A stretch of DNA of 17,110 nucleotides. Origin: Petrotoga sp. UBA5851 (GTDB lineage Bacteria; Thermotogota; Thermotogae; Petrotogales; Petrotogaceae). The stretch is taken from assembly GCA_002431635.1 (NCBI GenBank), contig DJGH01000051.1:353-17462 (forward strand), in the 5' to 3' direction. How positions within the stretch are numbered: position 1 is the stretch's first letter; the number at the start of each line of letters is the position of its first letter. The notes beneath the pieces are model-generated. The model saw nothing but the letters and a program-made list of their open reading frames with translations. It did no database searches and had not been told where the DNA came from. The translations under genes were made by a program, and so were the position numbers. This document shows positions 1 through 7,199 of the stretch, piece after piece.

Positions 1-213
1 TGGGACGGTTTTTTCAAGGTGACCATTTATCTTCCTGAAAAAGTCCACACAGATGTATTGAGTCTTCCATTTGACAATGAGATAAAACAAATGATAGAGG
101 CATCACAACAAATGGGGAAACTGAAGTACTTTCCTATTGTTTTTGACGTGTGGTCGGATGAAATGTTCGATTCGATTTTCCTGCTTGCAGATTTTAGGAA
201 AAGCGTAAAATAG
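1..213 (+). CDS. DUF3788-like protein, C-terminal part only (cut by window edge)
   Basis: The reading frame is open from base 1 to the TAG at 211-213, so the 5' end lies outside the window; the internal GTG at 19 is not a convincing start because coding continues upstream (Trp-Asp-Gly-Phe-Phe-Lys). The visible 70 residues have the look of the end of DUF3788 family proteins: a WDGFFKVTIYLPEK strand pair, then a GKL..FPIVFDV segment and a final acidic helix ending in FRKSVK. DUF3788 proteins are small, soluble and of unknown biochemical role, often found as lone accessory genes in Firmicutes. The family call is from memory of the pattern and no function should be inferred. The neighbours are a broken small ORF and an unrecognised gene, which fits an accessory region. 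Confidence 0.6.
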   Translation, partial: WDGFFKVTIYLPEKVHTDVLSLPFDNEIKQMIEASQQMGKLKYFPIVFDVWSDEMFDSIFLLADFRKSVK

Positions 214-226
214 AAAGGGAATATGT

Positions 227-311
227 ATGCAGACAAAAGAGGAAGAACTCTTCAGATATTGACGGCATAGTGGATTTAGTTGAGCAGACCTATAATTTAC
301 AAGCTGAATAA
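227..311 (+). pseudogene. small broken ORF (probable frameshifted remnant)
   Basis: An AAAGGGA ribosome-binding-like stretch (214-220) precedes ATG 227, which reads MQTKEEELF and then hits TGA at 260-262. Shifting one base at about 254 gives a continuation DIDGIVDLVEQTYNLQAE ending at TAA 309-311. The two pieces look like the two ends of one small protein joined by a frameshift. I do not recognise the family, and it could also be chance coding potential. Its TAA lies 12 bases before the next ATG. Confidence 0.3.
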
Positions 312-323
312 TGGTGATGATCT

Positions 324-998
324 ATGATGATTAGTCCGGAAAGTTACTATGAGGAACACCTCAAAGGAAAAAGTGAAAAGCAGATTATGACGGCTATTCG
401 TGGTCTGAAGCAGGAAATGGGCAGATTAAAAAATATTATGGAAGGCTCACATTATGGTAGTGAGACTATCATTATGCCGAGGGAAAGTACCAGACTTTTG
501 GTTACTCGCATGTACCTTGAAAGAGCTAAACAAGCACTGGCTGATGTCGGCGGTACCTATACGCCATCAAAAGCAGAACAGGAAGCGAAGCTGTTTGACT
601 CTAGCATTCCTGCAATTAGCAAGGTTATATTTTCTATAGGTGGCTTCTTAGAAGGTTACAAAACACATACCATTATCGTAGATGAAGAACACATTCATTT
701 TGGTGTTGAACGTTCTCTTATGATGAATTCATCAACTCTTCCTAGCGGACTGGATTACCCATGTGGCAAAGAAGAGTTTCTTGATGGAATTCGAGCCCTC
801 CATATTGGTGAATGGAGGATAAACTATATGAATCACGATATTATCGATGGGACGCAGTGGGAGCTTACGATTGAATTCTCAGATGGACATAAACCATTTA
901 AAACTGGCGGCAGCAATGCATATCCATATAATTTTGATAATCTTCAAGAACTGCTTGGCATTGAGTCCGATGGCGCGGATGAGAAGGTGGAGATATAA
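324..998 (+). CDS. conserved-type hypothetical protein, 224 aa
   Basis: I do not recognise a named family. The protein is soluble, with no signal peptide or membrane segment. The first ~80 residues are helical and charged (EEHLKGKSEKQIMTAIRGL, then REST..LVTRMYLERAKQAL). The middle has beta-type segments (AISKVIFSIGGF, THTIIVDEEHIHFGVE). The C-terminal ~60 residues hold a WELTIEFSDGHKPFKTGG strand pair followed by SNAYPYNFDNLQELLGIE. That Gly-Ser-Asn-Ala-Tyr-Pro...Asn-Phe...Leu-Leu pattern recurs, as far as I remember, at the ends of several Firmicute accessory proteins. ATG 324 is followed directly by a second ATG at 327; an in-frame TGA at 318 rules out an earlier start. The Shine-Dalgarno sequence is weak (GGTGATGA), so it may be poorly expressed or translationally coupled to remnants upstream. 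Confidence 0.6.
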   Translation: MMISPESYYEEHLKGKSEKQIMTAIRGLKQEMGRLKNIMEGSHYGSETIIMPRESTRLLVTRMYLERAKQALADVGGTYTPSKAEQEAKLFDSSIPAISKVIFSIGGFLEGYKTHTIIVDEEHIHFGVERSLMMNSSTLPSGLDYPCGKEEFLDGIRALHIGEWRINYMNHDIIDGTQWELTIEFSDGHKPFKTGGSNAYPYNFDNLQELLGIESDGADEKVEI

Positions 999-1066
999 CA
1001 TAAAAGTAGAGTCGATAAACACCCCAAAAATTGATAGAATAAGATCAAAAGAAAAGGTTTTTAAAA

Positions 1067-1190
1067 ATGAGAAAGTACAGTAAAGAATTCAAAGAAGAAG
1101 CATTGAAAATATACGATGAAATCGGAGTGAGAAAGCTAACGATATCTTAAAGGATGCACTTGGTTTTTCGCAAAAGACCAGAAGAAGTAA
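1067..1190 (+). pseudogene. decayed IS3-family transposase orfA (N and C ends joined by deletion)
   Basis: ATG 1067 opens with MRKYSKEFKEEALKIYDEIGVRK, the typical N terminus of IS3-family OrfA (helix-turn-helix transposase subunit). The frame stops at TAA 1148-1150. In the next frame ANDILKDALGF follows at once, and after one more missing T in a T run the sequence would read GFFAKDQKK and stop at 1188-1190. The ANDILKDALGFFAxxQKK tail is the usual end of OrfA. About 50-60 central codons are therefore missing and there are frame shifts at the join and in the T run. No OrfB (DDE integrase) coding was found downstream and no terminal repeats were identified. It is a non-functional scar of an insertion sequence. 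Confidence 0.75.
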
Positions 1191-1425
1191 AAAACATCAG
1201 AACACAACAACCAAAGCAACTACAGCCTTAGAAATCATTACTAATAAAGAAAAGTAGTTTTTGTATTAGTTACTATTAAAAAGAATAAATACATTTGAAA
1301 GATATGAAACTTTTGCAAAATCATGGTTCAAGTCAATGACCAGAAAAGATAATCGAAGTACTGAGGAAACTCTTAGTTTAATTGTAAATTAGGAAATAGA
1401 AATAACATAGAGAATGGAAGTGGAC
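1191..1425 (+). other. AT-rich non-coding stretch behind the IS remnant
   Basis: No intact gene is present. A 40-codon open stretch without a start codon runs 1270-1392 (it includes TFERYETFAKSWFKSMTRK and ends at TAG 1390-1392) and could be a fragment of a lost gene; I cannot place it. No terminator or clear promoter was seen. The region 999-1066 before the IS remnant is likewise featureless. Confidence 0.4.
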
Positions 1426-1431
1426 ATGATT

Positions 1432-2286
1432 ATGGAAAAATGGGATTTATACACTAGATATAGAGAAAAAACCAACGAGGAATATATAAGGCAACCAGAA
1501 TGCATGATACCAGAGGGCAGATACCATCTGGTGGTACATGTATGGATTAAAAATACAGAAGGAAAATATCTGATATCTCAAAGAGCAGCAAATAGACCGA
1601 CTTATCCACTTAAATGGGAATGTGTAGGCGGATCTGTCATAGCTGGCGAAACCAGTATTGAAGGAGCACTTAGAGAAACTTTTGAAGAGGTTGGCGTACA
1701 ACTTGATCTTTCAAAAGGGAAAGTTCTTTTTTCAAAGATTAGAAATAATTATGACGGAAGAAAATTCAGAGATATAATGGATGTTTGGCTTTTTGAATAT
1801 GATGGAGAGGCTGAATTATCAAAAGCTACCACAGATGAGGTCGCTGATGTAAAATGGATGACCAAGCGGGAGATTAAGAAACTTTACGATAATGGCGATC
1901 TTGCTGAGACATTGGATTACTTCTTTTGTGCAGTAGAATCAGTAATACCGGACTACTCAGATATTATTGGAAAAGAAGTTTCCGGCATCATTGATAGACC
2001 AATTGGTTCAGCTCATCCAAGACATTCTGATATGATTTATCCAATTAACTATGGCTATGTTGATGGTGTTTTTGCGGGAGATGGATCAGAACAGGATGTA
2101 TATGTGTTTGGAACAGATCAGCCTTTGCAGACATATACAGGTAAGGTGATTGCGGTGTATCATCGTTTTGACGATGCGGAAGATAAATGGATTGTATCTC
2201 TTAATGGAGAAGATATTTCTGATGATAAAATTCTTGGGGATATTTCATTTCAGGAGCAGTTTTTTTATGGAACGATTTGCAGGTAA
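1432..2286 (+). CDS. NUDIX hydrolase fused to a pyrophosphatase-like C-terminal domain
   Basis: The N-terminal half is a NUDIX hydrolase. The box GX5EX7REUXEEXGU is complete at residues 67-89 (G67, E73, R81-E82, E85-E86, G88), preceded by the YHLVVHVWIKN strand and an ISQR segment typical of the IPP-isomerase-like/YfcD-type NUDIX group. These enzymes cleave nucleoside diphosphate-X compounds with Mg2+. Residues ~176-284 form a second domain, GKEVSGIIDRPIGSAHPRH followed by YPINYGYVDGV and GDGSEQDVYVFG. This matches small Firmicute proteins usually annotated as inorganic pyrophosphatase-like, so the fusion could hydrolyse the pyrophosphate its own NUDIX half releases (inference). The frame opens at ATG 1414, but ATG 1426 and ATG 1432 are also available. 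I chose 1432 because MEKWDLY is where this NUDIX group usually begins and GGAAG lies 11 bases upstream. Substrate unknown. Confidence 0.85.
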   Translation: MEKWDLYTRYREKTNEEYIRQPECMIPEGRYHLVVHVWIKNTEGKYLISQRAANRPTYPLKWECVGGSVIAGETSIEGALRETFEEVGVQLDLSKGKVLFSKIRNNYDGRKFRDIMDVWLFEYDGEAELSKATTDEVADVKWMTKREIKKLYDNGDLAETLDYFFCAVESVIPDYSDIIGKEVSGIIDRPIGSAHPRHSDMIYPINYGYVDGVFAGDGSEQDVYVFGTDQPLQTYTGKVIAVYHRFDDAEDKWIVSLNGEDISDDKILGDISFQEQFFYGTICR

Positions 2287-2334
2287 AATGGTTATTTTTT
2301 GATGTGGATTTGATGACTTAGGGAGGCCGTTGCG

Positions 2335-2856
2335 ATGAAGGTTTTTGATCTGACTGCGGATAGTATACCGGCAGTCGCACAATTAATGTGCAGAATAAAA
2401 GCTGATTGGTGGGATTATGAAGGTGCTATTGGTCAATTAAGCGACATTAATGAAAGCATTAAGACAGTCGGATGGTATCTCGGAGATGATGTACAGCATC
2501 CTAAGGGATGGATACTGTGCAGAGAGCTAGTAGGCTATCGTGCAATCGATTTGGAATGCAGTGGATTTGACGATAATGGAACTTTTAAACTGGAGCATAA
2601 ACTCGGTCAGTTATTTCAGGTTGCACAAGATTATGCTCGTAAAAAAGGATATTTGACATTTAGAAGCGGAATAAGTTCCATAGGATTTAACATTCACGGT
2701 AAGGAAATCCAGAGCATACCTGATGCCATTCAGTCATTATCTTGTGAACGTATTGATTATTGTTGGTATCTTGAAAATGGATTTCGTGTTATTGGAATAC
2801 AGCCAAATGCATATGAAAAAGGATTTCACCTGATCATGCTAGGGAAAGAGATTTAA
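2335..2856 (+). CDS. GNAT-like acetyltransferase-fold protein
   Basis: This 173-residue soluble protein resembles the GNAT fold: an N-terminal FDLTADSIPAVAQLM helix, a mid-protein AIDLECSGF strand followed by a long helix (LGQLFQVAQDYARKKGY), and an ending YLENGFRVIGIQPNAYEKGFHLIML. That ending matches the usual last GNAT strands (a 'GF..VG..PNAY' pattern). The acetyl-CoA P-loop (Q/R-x-x-G-x-G/A) is not clear, so activity is uncertain and it may be a divergent or degenerate member. GGGAGG at 2321-2326 sits 8 bases before ATG 2335 and supports the start. It lies 48 bases behind the NUDIX gene in the same direction and may be cotranscribed with it. No substrate can be assigned. Confidence 0.55.
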   Translation: MKVFDLTADSIPAVAQLMCRIKADWWDYEGAIGQLSDINESIKTVGWYLGDDVQHPKGWILCRELVGYRAIDLECSGFDDNGTFKLEHKLGQLFQVAQDYARKKGYLTFRSGISSIGFNIHGKEIQSIPDAIQSLSCERIDYCWYLENGFRVIGIQPNAYEKGFHLIMLGKEI

Positions 2857-3045
2857 ATTGTCAAGAAATGTATAGCTATAAAGCAACAAAACTATAAAAA
2901 TAGAATAGTTTTAATTTCTTTGATTTTGGTTACTTTTATATACGTTGCTGCTCGTTAGCAACTGATTCACAGGCAAGCTTACGATATGCTATACGAGTCA
3001 TTCCATAAGGATTAAAGCTTGTGATTCTCTGTGTTAGGTAATAAT
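2857..3045. other. intergenic stretch at the edge of the accessory region
   Basis: No gene was seen. It holds a small hairpin GTTGCT-N7-AGCAAC (2944-2962) and loosely inverted CAAGCTT/AAGCTTG words at 2974-2980 and 3015-3021. This is the junction between the left accessory genes (+ strand) and the minus-strand block, but no attachment-site repeat could be identified. Confidence 0.35.
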
Positions 3046-3076
3046 TAATCCGGAAATCTTTTGGATTTCCGGATTA
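3046..3076. terminator. perfect 13-bp hairpin between convergent genes
   Basis: TAATCCGGAAATC (3046-3058) and its exact complement (3064-3076) are separated by a 5-base loop. It lies 25 bases past the stop of the minus-strand DUF4097 gene and faces the + strand genes from the left. The T tract is weak on both sides (AATTATT on the minus strand), so it is best read as a bidirectional terminator or 3'-end stabiliser. Confidence 0.55.
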
Positions 3077-3101
3077 TGATTTAACTTTATCTTTTGATTT
3101 T

Positions 3102-3920
3102 TTACAGTGATGAGGTTATTTTTACATCGCCCGATACTGTTCTTATAGATATAGTATACTCTCCGTTGCCTATCTCACCGCGTGATTTTATTTTTCCTAG
3201 GTCTCCAGCTGAAAGGCTGCCGCTTACGCTACTGAAAATTATTTTATACTTTGAAAGATCAAGTCCTGTTATTATAACCTCGCCGCTTGTAGTATTTATA
3301 TTCGCGTTTTGCAGCGAAGAAACTTTATAAAATCTTACATCGCCGGAGACTGTGCCCACGGTAATTTTTTTCATACTGCCTGAGTCTACGGTTATCTCAC
3401 CGGAAACACTTTCAAACCTGGCGGTATCCGCAGCAAAATTTCTCAGTTCAATATCTCCGGATGTTGAACCGAACGTCCCGTTTTCGCAGGTTATACCATC
3501 TGCAAAAATCTCTCCCGAAACCGAATGAACGTTCACATCTTTTTGTAAATCCATAGTTGTAAGTCTGAACTCTTTGGAACCGAAAGAACCTATATTAAAT
3601 AATGTACCCTTTCCGTACTCCTTAAGGCTGAAGCTTCCGCCATCCGCCGAGTATTCAAAGTCAGTGGATTTTCTGTCATGTTTGTATGAAAATGTATTTT
3701 TTTCACCGCGTGCAATATAGATGTCCGAGCTTATAGAATTCATCCTTATATTGCCTATGCTGTCCTGAAGATCTACACTTTCGCTGGTGAGAGTGCTCTG
3801 GCTGTCTCTGCCGAAAGTGAAAAAATTTCCTAAATCCTGCGGATTAATTCTTAAAGGCAAAAAATAGAATACTGCCGCAATTATAATTACAATTATTATT
3901 ACCGTCCAGTATCTTTTCAT
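3102..3920 (-). CDS. DUF4097-type beta-repeat protein, membrane anchored
   Basis: An N-terminal hydrophobic segment (residues ~5-22, a run of Ile/Val/Ala after MKRYW) acts as an uncleaved anchor or signal. The rest is a right-handed beta repeat typical of DUF4097 (LiaG-like 'putative adhesin' proteins). It carries seven copies of an S/T-V/T/S-SGE/D-like turn (SVSGEI, STSGDI, SVSGEI, TVSGDV, TTSGEV, SVSGSL, TVSGDV), spaced about 20-25 residues apart. In Firmicutes such proteins belong to envelope-stress sets with LiaF/PspC/2TM partners, acting on the outer face of the membrane; their biochemical role is unknown. The start codon lies 3 bases after the stop of the 2TM gene and GAGG sits just before it, so the two are translated from one message. 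Confidence 0.8.
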   Translation of the reverse strand: MKRYWTVIIIVIIIAAVFYFLPLRINPQDLGNFFTFGRDSQSTLTSESVDLQDSIGNIRMNSISSDIYIARGEKNTFSYKHDRKSTDFEYSADGGSFSLKEYGKGTLFNIGSFGSKEFRLTTMDLQKDVNVHSVSGEIFADGITCENGTFGSTSGDIELRNFAADTARFESVSGEITVDSGSMKKITVGTVSGDVRFYKVSSLQNANINTTSGEVIITGLDLSKYKIIFSSVSGSLSAGDLGKIKSRGEIGNGEYTISIRTVSGDVKITSSL

Positions 3921-3923
3921 TTC

Positions 3924-4220
3924 TCAGCCTCTTTCGATCTTATTTTTATCGTCCATTTTTTTCATTATTTCTTCAACCTTTTTTTCTTCCCAGTCACGGC
4001 CGAGCATACCGTTCATACCAAATACGGAAAGCCAGTTGAAAAAAACACCTATTCCCCAGCCAAGCATGGGCCATACAACCCATAAGTAGCTTCTGGAAGT
4101 CAGCATGTTGATTATGAAGAGAAAAGCATTTACAACAACATAGACCATGAGATGGACATAAAAATCTTTGATATCCTGAACCTTTTTCTTTGCAATTTCA
4201 AACTTCTGTTTTTCATCCAT
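3924..4220 (-). CDS. 2TM-domain protein
   Basis: This 98-residue protein matches the 2TM domain family (PF13239 type). It has a short charged N-terminal helix (KFEIAKKKVQDIKDF), two transmembrane helices (about 21-41 and 46-66) joined by a tight turn, the WPMLGWGIG motif in the second helix, and a C-terminal LGRDWEEKKVEEIM helix. In other bacteria this domain is found alone or next to sensor kinases and DUF4097/LiaF-like proteins; its function is unknown. A GTG at 4232 would add four residues, but it lies inside the ribosome binding site (AGGGGGTG, 4237-4230), so ATG 4220, 9 bases downstream, is the better start. It heads a two-gene operon with the DUF4097 gene. Confidence 0.82.
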   Translation of the reverse strand: MDEKQKFEIAKKKVQDIKDFYVHLMVYVVVNAFLFIINMLTSRSYLWVVWPMLGWGIGVFFNWLSVFGMNGMLGRDWEEKKVEEIMKKMDDKNKIERG

Positions 4221-4255
4221 AAGAGATAACACCCCCTGATAATATATACAGTCTT

Positions 4256-4261
4256 ATTATA
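4256..4261 (-). promoter_or_regulatory. possible -10 box for the 2TM/DUF4097 operon
   Basis: A perfect TATAAT reads on the minus strand, 19 bases before the AGGGGG ribosome binding site. The -35 position (about 4279-4284) reads ACAAAA and is poor, so an activator may be needed or the call may be chance. Confidence 0.35.
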
Positions 4262-4327
4262 CAACAAAGACCAACTTTTTTTGTTTTTCCCGGACAAAAT
4301 GCATTTTTTGAAGGATGAACCACCATA

Positions 4328-4362
4328 TAAAAAACCGGACTTATTTATGTTATAAGTCCGGT
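4328..4362 (-). terminator. rho-independent terminator after copZ
   Basis: On the minus strand ACCGGACTTAT pairs perfectly with ATAAGTCCGGT (11 bp, 7-base loop) and is followed by a T run. It lies 18 bases past the copZ stop and closes the csoR-copA-copZ operon, separating it from the 2TM operon. Confidence 0.9.
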
Positions 4363-4380
4363 CAGAGGATGAGTTTTTGT

Positions 4381-4581
4381 TTATACTTTTTCGGGTGTGT
4401 ATCCGGCATCTCTTATGGCGCCTTCAATCAGCCCGGGATTAAGGCTGGTCTGTACTTCAACTTTCTTGGTTTTAAGATCAACATTAAAGCTTTCAACGCC
4501 TTCCAAAGCTTTTAATGCTTTTTCAATGTGCATCTTGCAGTGTCCGCATGCCATATCGTTTACAGTATATGTGTACTTCAT
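4381..4581 (-). CDS. copZ: CopZ copper chaperone (HMA domain)
   Basis: A complete single heavy-metal-associated domain of 66 residues with a beta-alpha-beta-beta-alpha-beta pattern. The metal site is M-A-C-G-H-C (C12, C15), with the MxCxxC spacing of Cu(I) chaperones; the histidine between the cysteines is common in CopZ proteins. It carries Cu(I) in the cytoplasm and hands it to the CopA ATPase and to CsoR. The conserved glycine of the last loop is present in the DAGYTPEKV end. GGAGGTGG just before ATG 4581 is a strong ribosome binding site. It is the last gene of the copper operon, 13 bases behind copA. Confidence 0.92.
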   Translation of the reverse strand: MKYTYTVNDMACGHCKMHIEKALKALEGVESFNVDLKTKKVEVQTSLNPGLIEGAIRDAGYTPEKV

Positions 4582-4594
4582 AATCCACCTCCGT

Positions 4595-6757
4595 TTAAAT
4601 TTTTTTTCTTATGCTGAGCGAATTAAGTATAACGTTTATTGAGCTGAAGGTCATTGCCAGTTCAGAAATTACGGGATGAAGGACTCCTGCCATTGCAAGT
4701 GGGATTGCAATAATATTGTAAAAAAATGCCCAGAAAAGGTTCTGTTTTATCTTCAAAAAAGTTACTTTGGATATGTTTATGGCTTGTGCTACTTTTGAAA
4801 GTTCTCCTTTTACAATTACCATATCTGCACTTTCTATGGCAAGATCTGTACCAGTTCCTATAGCTATTCCTATATCGGCTGATTTGAGCGCCGGTGCATC
4901 ATTTATGCCGTCTCCGACCATACCAACTTTATATCCTAGAATCTGGTATTTTTTTACTATATCTGCTTTTCCCTGAGGCTTTACTCCTGCTTCAAACTCA
5001 TCTATTCCTACTTTTTTGCTTATTATGGCGGCAGTTTTCTCATCATCTCCGGTAACCATTATCACTCTTATTCCCATGCTTTTTAGTTCTCCGACAGCTT
5101 TGGCCGAATCTTCCTTTACGGGATCAGAAACGGCTACATAACCTATGTTTTGCCCGTTTTTCAAAGCTTGTAATACTGTATAGCCTTGACTTAATAGCCC
5201 AGTATACTTTGACGGATATTCGGGTTTGCCTATAAAGTAAGTAGTGTTTGAGTATCTTGCAGAGATTCCGTTTCCGATTTCTTCACGTACATCGTCAACC
5301 GATACTTCTGAATAGTTAGGAAGATTATACTCCCAAATAGCTTTGGCAAGAGGGTGGATTGAATTTTTCTCTATATTGGCAATTATATTAAGTTCTTTAG
5401 GATCTATATCCGTTTGGACTACTTTCGGTTTTCCTTTGGTAACTGTGCCGGTTTTATCTAAAAGAAGAACATTTATGTTTTTTGATGACTGTATGGCCTC
5501 ACCGTTTCTTATGATAAGACCTTTCCTGGCTGCTGATGAGGTTCCGGCAAGCAGGGCCATAGGAGTAGCAAGACCCAAAGCACAAGGACAGGCTATAACC
5601 ATAGTTGATACAAACACAAAAACAGCCGTTGACAATGCTCCCATTTCATAGTTAATCCACGGAAGGAAAGAAGATATTTTCATCATAAAAGGCATCATGT
5701 TTTGATAGCCAAAGAGCCATACCAGAGAGGCTGCAGCTGCAAGTGAAAGAACTATAGGTATGAAATAAAGGGTGATTCTATCGGCAAATGCCTGAATAGG
5801 TACTTTTGAACCCTGAACTTGTTGAACAAGTTTTATCATCTGACTTAAAAATGTATCTTCTCCGGTTTTAAGAACTTCAACTGTTATTGTACCTCCTGAA
5901 AGTATGCTGCCCCCTATAACGTTGTCTCCTATTTTTCTACTTGCCGGAAGGGGCTCTCCCGTTATCATGGATTCATCGGCATATCCTTCACCCATAATAA
6001 TCTTCCCATCTAAAGGTACTCTTTCTCCCTGACGTACAATAATCTGTGTGCCAACCTTAACAGCCTGGACAGGAACTTTTACAATTCCTTGTGCTGTCTG
6101 GATATTGGCTGTCTGTGACTGAAGTCCTATTAGTTCTTTTATCTCGTTGGAAGCTTTTTGTTTAAGTCTGGCCTCAATGTATCTTCCTGTCAGGTGAAGA
6201 GAGATAAGCATAGCGGAGATGCTCGCAAAAGACATTATATTAAGACCTGTGAGTTCAAGCCATACCGTTATATATGAAGCAACGGCGCCAATCGATACAA
6301 GTGTGTCCATGTTTGTATGCTTATGGCTTAGAGCTATCCATGCACCCTTAAAAGTATCTCTGCCTGTAAAAAACAACACAAAACCTGCCAGAATTATTTC
6401 ATACCAATTAAAATACGGAATATGAATACCGCTCATATGAAGTATCATCAGCAGCATAAGAACTGCAGTTACAGAGATTGAAAGTAAAAAATTCTTTCTG
6501 CTTCTTATAAACCTTTTCTCTATTACAGAACCGTCTGGTACTTTAGACATGGCCGTATATCCCGACTCTTCAACAGCTTTTTTTATCTCTTGAAAAGAAA
6601 TCTCCTTTTCTGAAATAAGATATGCCTGTTCCGTCGCAAGGTTAACTGATACATATTTTACTCCGGGCATCTTTTTTAAAGTGTTCTCTACATTCCTCAC
6701 GCACGATGCGCATGTCATTCCCTGGACAGAAAAACTTTTTTTATATTCATTTTCCAT
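4595..6757 (-). CDS. copA: CopA copper-exporting P1B-type ATPase
   Basis: Full-length (720 aa) P1B-1 ATPase that pumps Cu(I) out of the cytoplasm. One N-terminal HMA domain carries GMTCASC (C16, C19). The P-type motifs are all present: TGE (266-268, actuator domain), CPC in the membrane (390-392), DKTGT with the phosphorylated Asp (434-438), S-x-HP (468-469) and GDGIND (615-620). The Cu(I)-specific residues of the last helices are intact: YN (680-681) and MTFSS (702-706). Eight hydrophobic helices are expected. Many CopA proteins have two HMA domains; this has one, with the partner domain supplied as CopZ. GGAGG lies 6 bases before ATG 6757. The gene follows csoR by 14 bases, so copper-controlled expression is expected. 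Confidence 0.97.
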   Translation of the reverse strand: MENEYKKSFSVQGMTCASCVRNVENTLKKMPGVKYVSVNLATEQAYLISEKEISFQEIKKAVEESGYTAMSKVPDGSVIEKRFIRSRKNFLLSISVTAVLMLLMILHMSGIHIPYFNWYEIILAGFVLFFTGRDTFKGAWIALSHKHTNMDTLVSIGAVASYITVWLELTGLNIMSFASISAMLISLHLTGRYIEARLKQKASNEIKELIGLQSQTANIQTAQGIVKVPVQAVKVGTQIIVRQGERVPLDGKIIMGEGYADESMITGEPLPASRKIGDNVIGGSILSGGTITVEVLKTGEDTFLSQMIKLVQQVQGSKVPIQAFADRITLYFIPIVLSLAAAASLVWLFGYQNMMPFMMKISSFLPWINYEMGALSTAVFVFVSTMVIACPCALGLATPMALLAGTSSAARKGLIIRNGEAIQSSKNINVLLLDKTGTVTKGKPKVVQTDIDPKELNIIANIEKNSIHPLAKAIWEYNLPNYSEVSVDDVREEIGNGISARYSNTTYFIGKPEYPSKYTGLLSQGYTVLQALKNGQNIGYVAVSDPVKEDSAKAVGELKSMGIRVIMVTGDDEKTAAIISKKVGIDEFEAGVKPQGKADIVKKYQILGYKVGMVGDGINDAPALKSADIGIAIGTGTDLAIESADMVIVKGELSKVAQAINISKVTFLKIKQNLFWAFFYNIIAIPLAMAGVLHPVISELAMTFSSINVILNSLSIRKKI

Positions 6758-6771
6758 TTTCCACCTCCGGT

Positions 6772-7050
6772 TTATACCCTGTTTATATACTCCAAAGTAT
6801 CTTCAAGTTCTTTTATTTTTATTGATATCTCCGCTGAATCCTTAGAGAGAGCAGCGTCTAAAACACAGCTTTCAAGGTGCTTTTTCAGTATCTGAATATT
6901 GGCTTTTTTAAGAAGTGCCGTTACTGCCAGCACCTGCTTGGAAATATCTATGCAGTACCTGTTCTCTTCTATCATTTTTATAGTCGATTCGATCTGTCCT
7001 TTTGCAGTTTTCAGCGTTTTTAAAGCTTCTTCATGATGTATTTTATTCAT
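6772..7050 (-). CDS. csoR: CsoR copper-sensing repressor
   Basis: A 92-residue all-helical protein of the CsoR/RcnR (DUF156) family. The Cu(I) ligands C33, H58 and C62 have the canonical CsoR spacing (25 and 4 residues) seen in Mycobacterium and Bacillus CsoR, which separates it from RcnR (nickel/cobalt) and CstR (persulfide, no such His). The apo form binds GC-rich operators and Cu(I) binding releases it. It lacks the extra N-terminal His of RcnR-type sensors at the usual place, although HH at residues 5-6 is present. AGGAGG directly precedes ATG 7050. It is the first gene of csoR-copA-copZ, with a matching operator just upstream, so it should repress its own operon. Confidence 0.93.
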   Translation of the reverse strand: MNKIHHEEALKTLKTAKGQIESTIKMIEENRYCIDISKQVLAVTALLKKANIQILKKHLESCVLDAALSKDSAEISIKIKELEDTLEYINRV

Positions 7051-7066
7051 ATCTCCTCCATATCAT

Positions 7067-7090
7067 ACTACCCTACCTAGGGGGGTTAAT
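7067..7090 (-). promoter_or_regulatory. CsoR-type operator (C-tract/G-tract pseudo-palindrome)
   Basis: Sixteen bases upstream of the csoR start lies ACTACCCTACC-TAGG-GGGGTTAAT, a run of C's facing a run of G's around a CCTAGG centre. It is the only such GC tract in an AT-rich intergenic region. Known CsoR sites have the same C-tract/G-tract layout flanked by TA. A TATATT that could serve as the -10 box sits at its upstream (minus-strand) edge, so binding would cover the start of transcription. Confidence 0.7.
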
Positions 7091-7152
7091 ATATCCTACC
7101 TTTTTAGTATTATTTTCAGGTTACATTATAGTTTTTTTTACCTGGAATATTT

Positions 7153-7181
7153 TTCACTCTGGTATTTATTTCTGCTATAAT
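7153..7181 (+). promoter_or_regulatory. sigma-A-type promoter of the sirtuin gene
   Basis: TTCACT (7153-7158), a 17-base spacer and TATAAT (7176-7181) preceded by TG (extended -10, TGCTATAAT). Transcription would begin near 7188, at the very edge of the GAGGTGA ribosome binding site, giving a leader of about a dozen bases. Confidence 0.55.
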
Positions 7182-7199
7182 CGTTATGAGGTGATATTT

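Noticed and set aside
847..1083. A 78-residue + strand ORF overlapping the end of the 224-residue protein
   Set aside because: It lies mostly in the +1 frame of a better-supported gene and has no start signal.
4239..4267. TTGTTG-17-TATTAT on the minus strand as promoter of the 2TM gene
   Set aside because: Transcription would start within the ribosome binding site, which would remove it from the message.
7002..7199. A 66-residue N-terminal extension of the sirtuin from an in-frame ATG at 7002
   Set aside because: It runs antisense through the csoR start and operator, has no ribosome binding site at 7002, and the sirtuin fold begins exactly at ATG 7200, which has GAGGTGA before it.
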